This document shows positions 61,670 to 64,000 of a stretch of DNA of 64,000 nt, one piece after another (position 1 is the first letter of the stretch; each line of letters begins with the position of its first letter). The DNA is from Bacteroidia bacterium (GTDB lineage: Bacteria > Bacteroidota > Bacteroidia > Bacteroidales > Azobacteroidaceae). The stretch is from the NCBI GenBank assembly GCA_026000155.1, contig BNYG01000004.1, positions 1-64,000 of the forward strand. The letters run 5' to 3'. The notes under the pieces were generated by a model. The model had not been told where the DNA came from. It worked only from the letters and a program-made list of their open reading frames with translations, and did no database searches. The position numbers were made by a program, and so were the translations under genes.

Positions 61670-62073
61670 TTTTGGATACAAATGTTGTGGTTTCAGCTTT
61701 AATTCAAAAGAGTTATCCACATTATATTATTTATGATTATGTATTTCGTGGAGGAGTGCAATTGTGTCTTTCCAAAGCCTTGTTTGAGGAATATCAAGAA
61801 GTACTTTTTCGTCCGAAATTTGCAAGATTTCCCGACTTTACGAGTAATGCGGATATTGTATTAAACCAATTGGCCAAAATTGCCGTATTTTACAAACCAA
61901 AAGTCAAATTGCAGATAATCAAAGATTTAAGCGATAATAAATTATTGGAATTAGCAGACGAAAGCCATGCAGATTTTTTGATAACAGGAAATAGCGTTGA
62001 CTTTACTATGTCCGATTATAATCAAACTCGTATTTTGTCTCCACGTAGTTTTTGGGAGGAAATTCATTATTAA
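61657..62073 (+). CDS. PIN-domain toxin (putative toxin component, PIN family)
   Basis: The 138-residue protein has the PIN core MQKLILDTNVVVSALIQ (acidic Asp7), an internal EEYQEVLFRPKF, and the acidic DNKLLELADESHADFLITGNSVDF near the C-terminus. These residues would hold magnesium in a VapC-like ribonuclease, which cuts tRNA or rRNA when not bound by antitoxin. It follows the antitoxin with a 13-bp overlap and precedes trmB, whose promoter starts just after its stop. Confidence 0.85.
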   Translation: MQKLILDTNVVVSALIQKSYPHYIIYDYVFRGGVQLCLSKALFEEYQEVLFRPKFARFPDFTSNADIVLNQLAKIAVFYKPKVKLQIIKDLSDNKLLELADESHADFLITGNSVDFTMSDYNQTRILSPRSFWEEIHY

Positions 62074-62074
62074 T

Positions 62075-62082
62075 TATCTTTG
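62075..62082 (+). promoter_or_regulatory. Bacteroidota -7 box for trmB
   Basis: TATCTTTG followed by CAG ends 24 bp before the GTG at 62107. This position supports the GTG start over the TTG at 62080, which lies inside the box. Confidence 0.6.
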
Positions 62083-62106
62083 CAGACTGATAAAAATGGA
62101 ATACGC

Positions 62107-62856
62107 GTGGGAAAAAATAAATTACAGAAATTTGAGGATATGACCGGCTATCCGCATGTGTTTCAATATCCTTTTTCGGTATTGCAGGAAAAAGGGTTTG
62201 AAATGAAGGGTCGCTGGAATGAACTGTTTTTTAAAAACAATCATCCGATAGTGCTTGAATTGGGTTGCGGAAAAGGCGAATATACTGTTGGATTGGCGCA
62301 ACTGTTTCCGGATAAAAATTTCATAGGCATTGATATCAAAGGCGCCCGGATGTGGTCGGGCGCTAAATTAGCGTTGGAAAACCAACTGTCGAATGTGGCG
62401 TTTCTTCGGACGCATATCGAATTAATCAATCATTTTTTTGCTCCGGGCGAAGTGTCGGAAATTTGGATTACTTTTCCGGATCCGCAAATGGCGAAGGTGA
62501 ATAAACGGATGACTTCCACCCGTTTCATGAAATTGTACCGGGAAATATTGAACGACAAGGGTTTGATTCATCTGAAAACGGACAGTAATTTCATGTTTAC
62601 TTATACCGGCGAGATGATTAAGGCCAATCATTTTCCGGTTCTGGTGGAAACCAACGATTTATACAACAGCAATTTAGCCGATGAAATCCTTTCCATTCAA
62701 ACCTATTACGAACAGCAATGGTTGGATAGAGGGCTGAATATCAAATATATCCGCTTTATTTGCGAACCAAGCGAAACCTATATTGAACCGGAGGTGGAAA
62801 TTGAACAAGACCCTTACCGGAGTTTTAACCGTAGCAAACGTTCTGAAAAAAAATGA
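62107..62856 (+). CDS. trmB: tRNA (guanine-N7-)-methyltransferase, GTG start
   Basis: The 249-residue protein has the SAM motif [32 protein letters not shown] and the TrmB signature [20 protein letters not shown]. It makes m7G46 in tRNA. The start is chosen as GTG 62107 because the resulting N-terminus, [23 protein letters not shown], matches known TrmB proteins of this group, and the only earlier in-frame start (TTG 62080) falls within the promoter box. Its 3' end is 7 bp from the panE-like start. Confidence 0.92.
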   Translation: MGKNKLQKFEDMTGYPHVFQYPFSVLQEKGFEMKGRWNELFFKNNHPIVLELGCGKGEYTVGLAQLFPDKNFIGIDIKGARMWSGAKLALENQLSNVAFLRTHIELINHFFAPGEVSEIWITFPDPQMAKVNKRMTSTRFMKLYREILNDKGLIHLKTDSNFMFTYTGEMIKANHFPVLVETNDLYNSNLADEILSIQTYYEQQWLDRGLNIKYIRFICEPSETYIEPEVEIEQDPYRSFNRSKRSEKK

Positions 62857-62863
62857 ATACAAT

Positions 62864-63790
62864 ATGAGTTCTTTACGCTATGCAATTATCGGTTCCGGAG
62901 GAATCGGCGGTTTTTACGGAGGATTCCTCGCCAAGTCCGGCGAGCAAGTAGATTTTCTGTTTCATTCGGATTATGAACAGGTGATGCAACACGGCTTGCA
63001 AGTGGATTCCGTATCAGGTAATTTTCATTTGCCGAAAGTTTCTGCATTTCGAAATACCAAGGATATGTCGCCTTGTGATGTCGTTCTGGTTTGCTTGAAA
63101 ACGACCAATAATCATCTCTTAAAAACACTTCTTCCTCCTTTGTTGAAACAAGATACATTGGTTGTTTTGATTCAAAACGGATTGGGATTGGAAGAAGATT
63201 TGATAAAAGATTTTCCAAATTTGAATCTTGCCGGCGGACTGGGTTTTATTTGTTCGCAAAAATCAGGTCCCGGACATATTTCGCATTTAGATTATGGAAA
63301 ACTGACTTTAGCTGCTTACAATCCTCCGGCAGAAGCGATAATAGAGCGTGTAGCAGCCGATATGAAAAGAGCCGGTTTGGAAATCGAAATCGCTCCCGAT
63401 TTGGAGTCCGCCCGCTGGAAGAAATTGGTTTGGAATATTCCGTTTAACGGTTCTACGGTAGTGCTTAATACCTCAACTAAACAGCTGATGGAAAACCCCG
63501 CCACTTATCAACTCATGTACGATTTGATGGTAGAAGTGATGACCGGCGCCAATGCTTGCGGGATAAAATATCCGATTGAAGAATCCTTCATTCATCAGAT
63601 GTTGGAAATGACCAGACACATGACTCCCTATTCTCCCAGCATGAAATTGGATTACGATCATCATCGCCCGATGGAAATAGAATACATCTACACCCGCCCT
63701 TTGCAAAAAGCGCTTCAAGCGGGAGTAGATATGAGGAAAATAGCTATGCTCGAAAAACAATTATTATTTATTTCAACTTTACAGGTGTAG
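62864..63790 (+). CDS. panE: 2-dehydropantoate 2-reductase-like protein
   Basis: The 308-residue protein has the Rossmann motif AIIGSGGIGGFYGGFLAKSG, VVLVCLKTTNN, LIQNGLGLEEDL, GHISHLDYGKLTLAA, and the catalytic-type KLVWNIPFNGSTVVLN. The C-terminal ApbA domain follows with YSPSMKLDYDHHRPMEIEYI. These are ketopantoate reductase features: NADPH reduction of ketopantoate in pantothenate synthesis. Related reductases with other substrates share the fold. ATG 62864 gives the conserved N-terminus; the frame extends to 62783 inside trmB. It overlaps the convergent peptidase gene by 23 bp. Confidence 0.88.
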   Translation: MSSLRYAIIGSGGIGGFYGGFLAKSGEQVDFLFHSDYEQVMQHGLQVDSVSGNFHLPKVSAFRNTKDMSPCDVVLVCLKTTNNHLLKTLLPPLLKQDTLVVLIQNGLGLEEDLIKDFPNLNLAGGLGFICSQKSGPGHISHLDYGKLTLAAYNPPAEAIIERVAADMKRAGLEIEIAPDLESARWKKLVWNIPFNGSTVVLNTSTKQLMENPATYQLMYDLMVEVMTGANACGIKYPIEESFIHQMLEMTRHMTPYSPSMKLDYDHHRPMEIEYIYTRPLQKALQAGVDMRKIAMLEKQLLFISTLQV

Positions 63791-64000
63791 CTCCCGCATA
63801 ATAGATGCTGTTGAACAAGAATTTGAAGGAAGCATGCGGTTGTCCGCGGAATGTGATTTCCGGACCAAACAGGAATACTTTGCCTTTTCCTACATTCGCC
63901 TCTACCACCGCAGAACTTCCATTCAGGTAAAACTGACCCCATGCCCAGCCGCTACGCAGAGGCTCTGCATTCGGGAACCAAGCGACTGTATTTACTCCTT
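63768..64000 (-). CDS. C-terminal fragment of a probable M14 zinc carboxypeptidase (cut by the window end)
   Basis: The minus strand from the window edge has one open frame of 76 codons to a TAA at 63768-63770. It reads VNTVAWFPNAEPLRSGWAWGQ, then YLNGSSAVVEANVGKGKVFLFG, PEITFRGQPHASFKFLF and NSIYYAGATPVKLK. This resembles the C-terminal region of long M14-family peptidases of Bacteroidota, where a GKGKVFLFGPEITFR..PH segment closes a glutamine-amidotransferase-like domain. The catalytic part lies beyond the window. The gene converges with panE, overlapping it by 23 bp. Confidence 0.7.
   Translation of the reverse strand, partial: GVNTVAWFPNAEPLRSGWAWGQFYLNGSSAVVEANVGKGKVFLFGPEITFRGQPHASFKFLFNSIYYAGATPVKLK

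Noticed and set aside
63715..63942. 75-codon minus-strand frame at the right end
   Set aside because: The overlapping frame 63768-63998 has the recognisable peptidase-like sequence; the longer one has no protein-like pattern and is out of frame with it.
1..64000. CRISPR array, rRNA genes or complete insertion sequence
   Set aside because: No regularly spaced repeats, rRNA-like sequence or transposase frame was seen; the only repeats are the palindrome family, the island att and arm repeats and in-gene protein repeats.

Overview
The window looks like a chromosomal segment of a member of the Bacteroidota, most likely order Bacteroidales. The evidence is a type IX secretion sorting domain on the first gene, at least ten -7 promoter boxes of the Bacteroidota form TAnnTTTG, a guaB/parvulin/OstA-like gene order, and a Bacteroides-type mobilizable island. 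I cannot name a genus.

Layout. 1-5.5 kb: a giant secreted beta-helix/GLUG-repeat protein whose 5' end lies outside the window. 5.5-10 kb: a compact operon with a 52-residue peptide, an HprK-like kinase, a soluble Ser-His signal-peptidase-like protease, a PqqD-type peptide-binding protein, a nucleotidyltransferase and an ABC exporter. It looks like a RiPP (ribosomally made, modified peptide) system of unknown product and is the best candidate for an undescribed system. 10-12.2 kb: a NatAB-type ABC transporter. 12.2-16.8 kb: two SGNH hydrolases and an MBOAT acyltransferase (polysaccharide O-acetylation). 17.3-20.7 kb: glucuronokinase-like GHMP kinase, GalU-type uridylyltransferase and a CCA-adding enzyme. 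20.7-28.1 kb, minus strand: OstA-like protein, three parvulin/SurA-family proteins and guaB. 28.2-31.2 kb: a small secreted protein and an M6 metalloprotease that lacks a sorting domain.

31.38-42.96 kb: a genomic island in the 3' end of a tRNA with anticodon CAT, bounded by a 14-bp direct repeat. It carries a frameshifted tyrosine integrase, two excisionase-like proteins, mobilization remnants with an oriT-like double hairpin, a TrpXYZ-like ABC transporter, an AT-rich cassette of unknown genes including two paralogous two-helix membrane proteins, a truncated Vsr endonuclease, and an AbiE toxin-antitoxin pair with an operator at its start. Next to the island's right end is an AT-rich N6-adenine methyltransferase gene with a partner of unknown function.

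46.1-56.9 kb, minus strand: a glycan-degradation operon (CE7 esterase, GH3 with PA14, GH38 alpha-mannosidase, GH99-like enzyme, Gfo/Idh/MocA oxidoreductase, ApbE-like flavin transferase). 57.2-64 kb: glutaminyl-tRNA synthetase, a TPR protein, ferredoxin and alpha subunits of a 2-oxoacid:ferredoxin oxidoreductase with no catalytic beta subunit following, a PIN toxin-antitoxin pair, trmB with a GTG start, a ketopantoate-reductase-like gene and, cut by the window end, the C-terminus of a probable M14 carboxypeptidase.

A palindromic repeat family (ends TGTCATTGCGGG) recurs four times, twice supplying the apparent start codon of a secreted protein.
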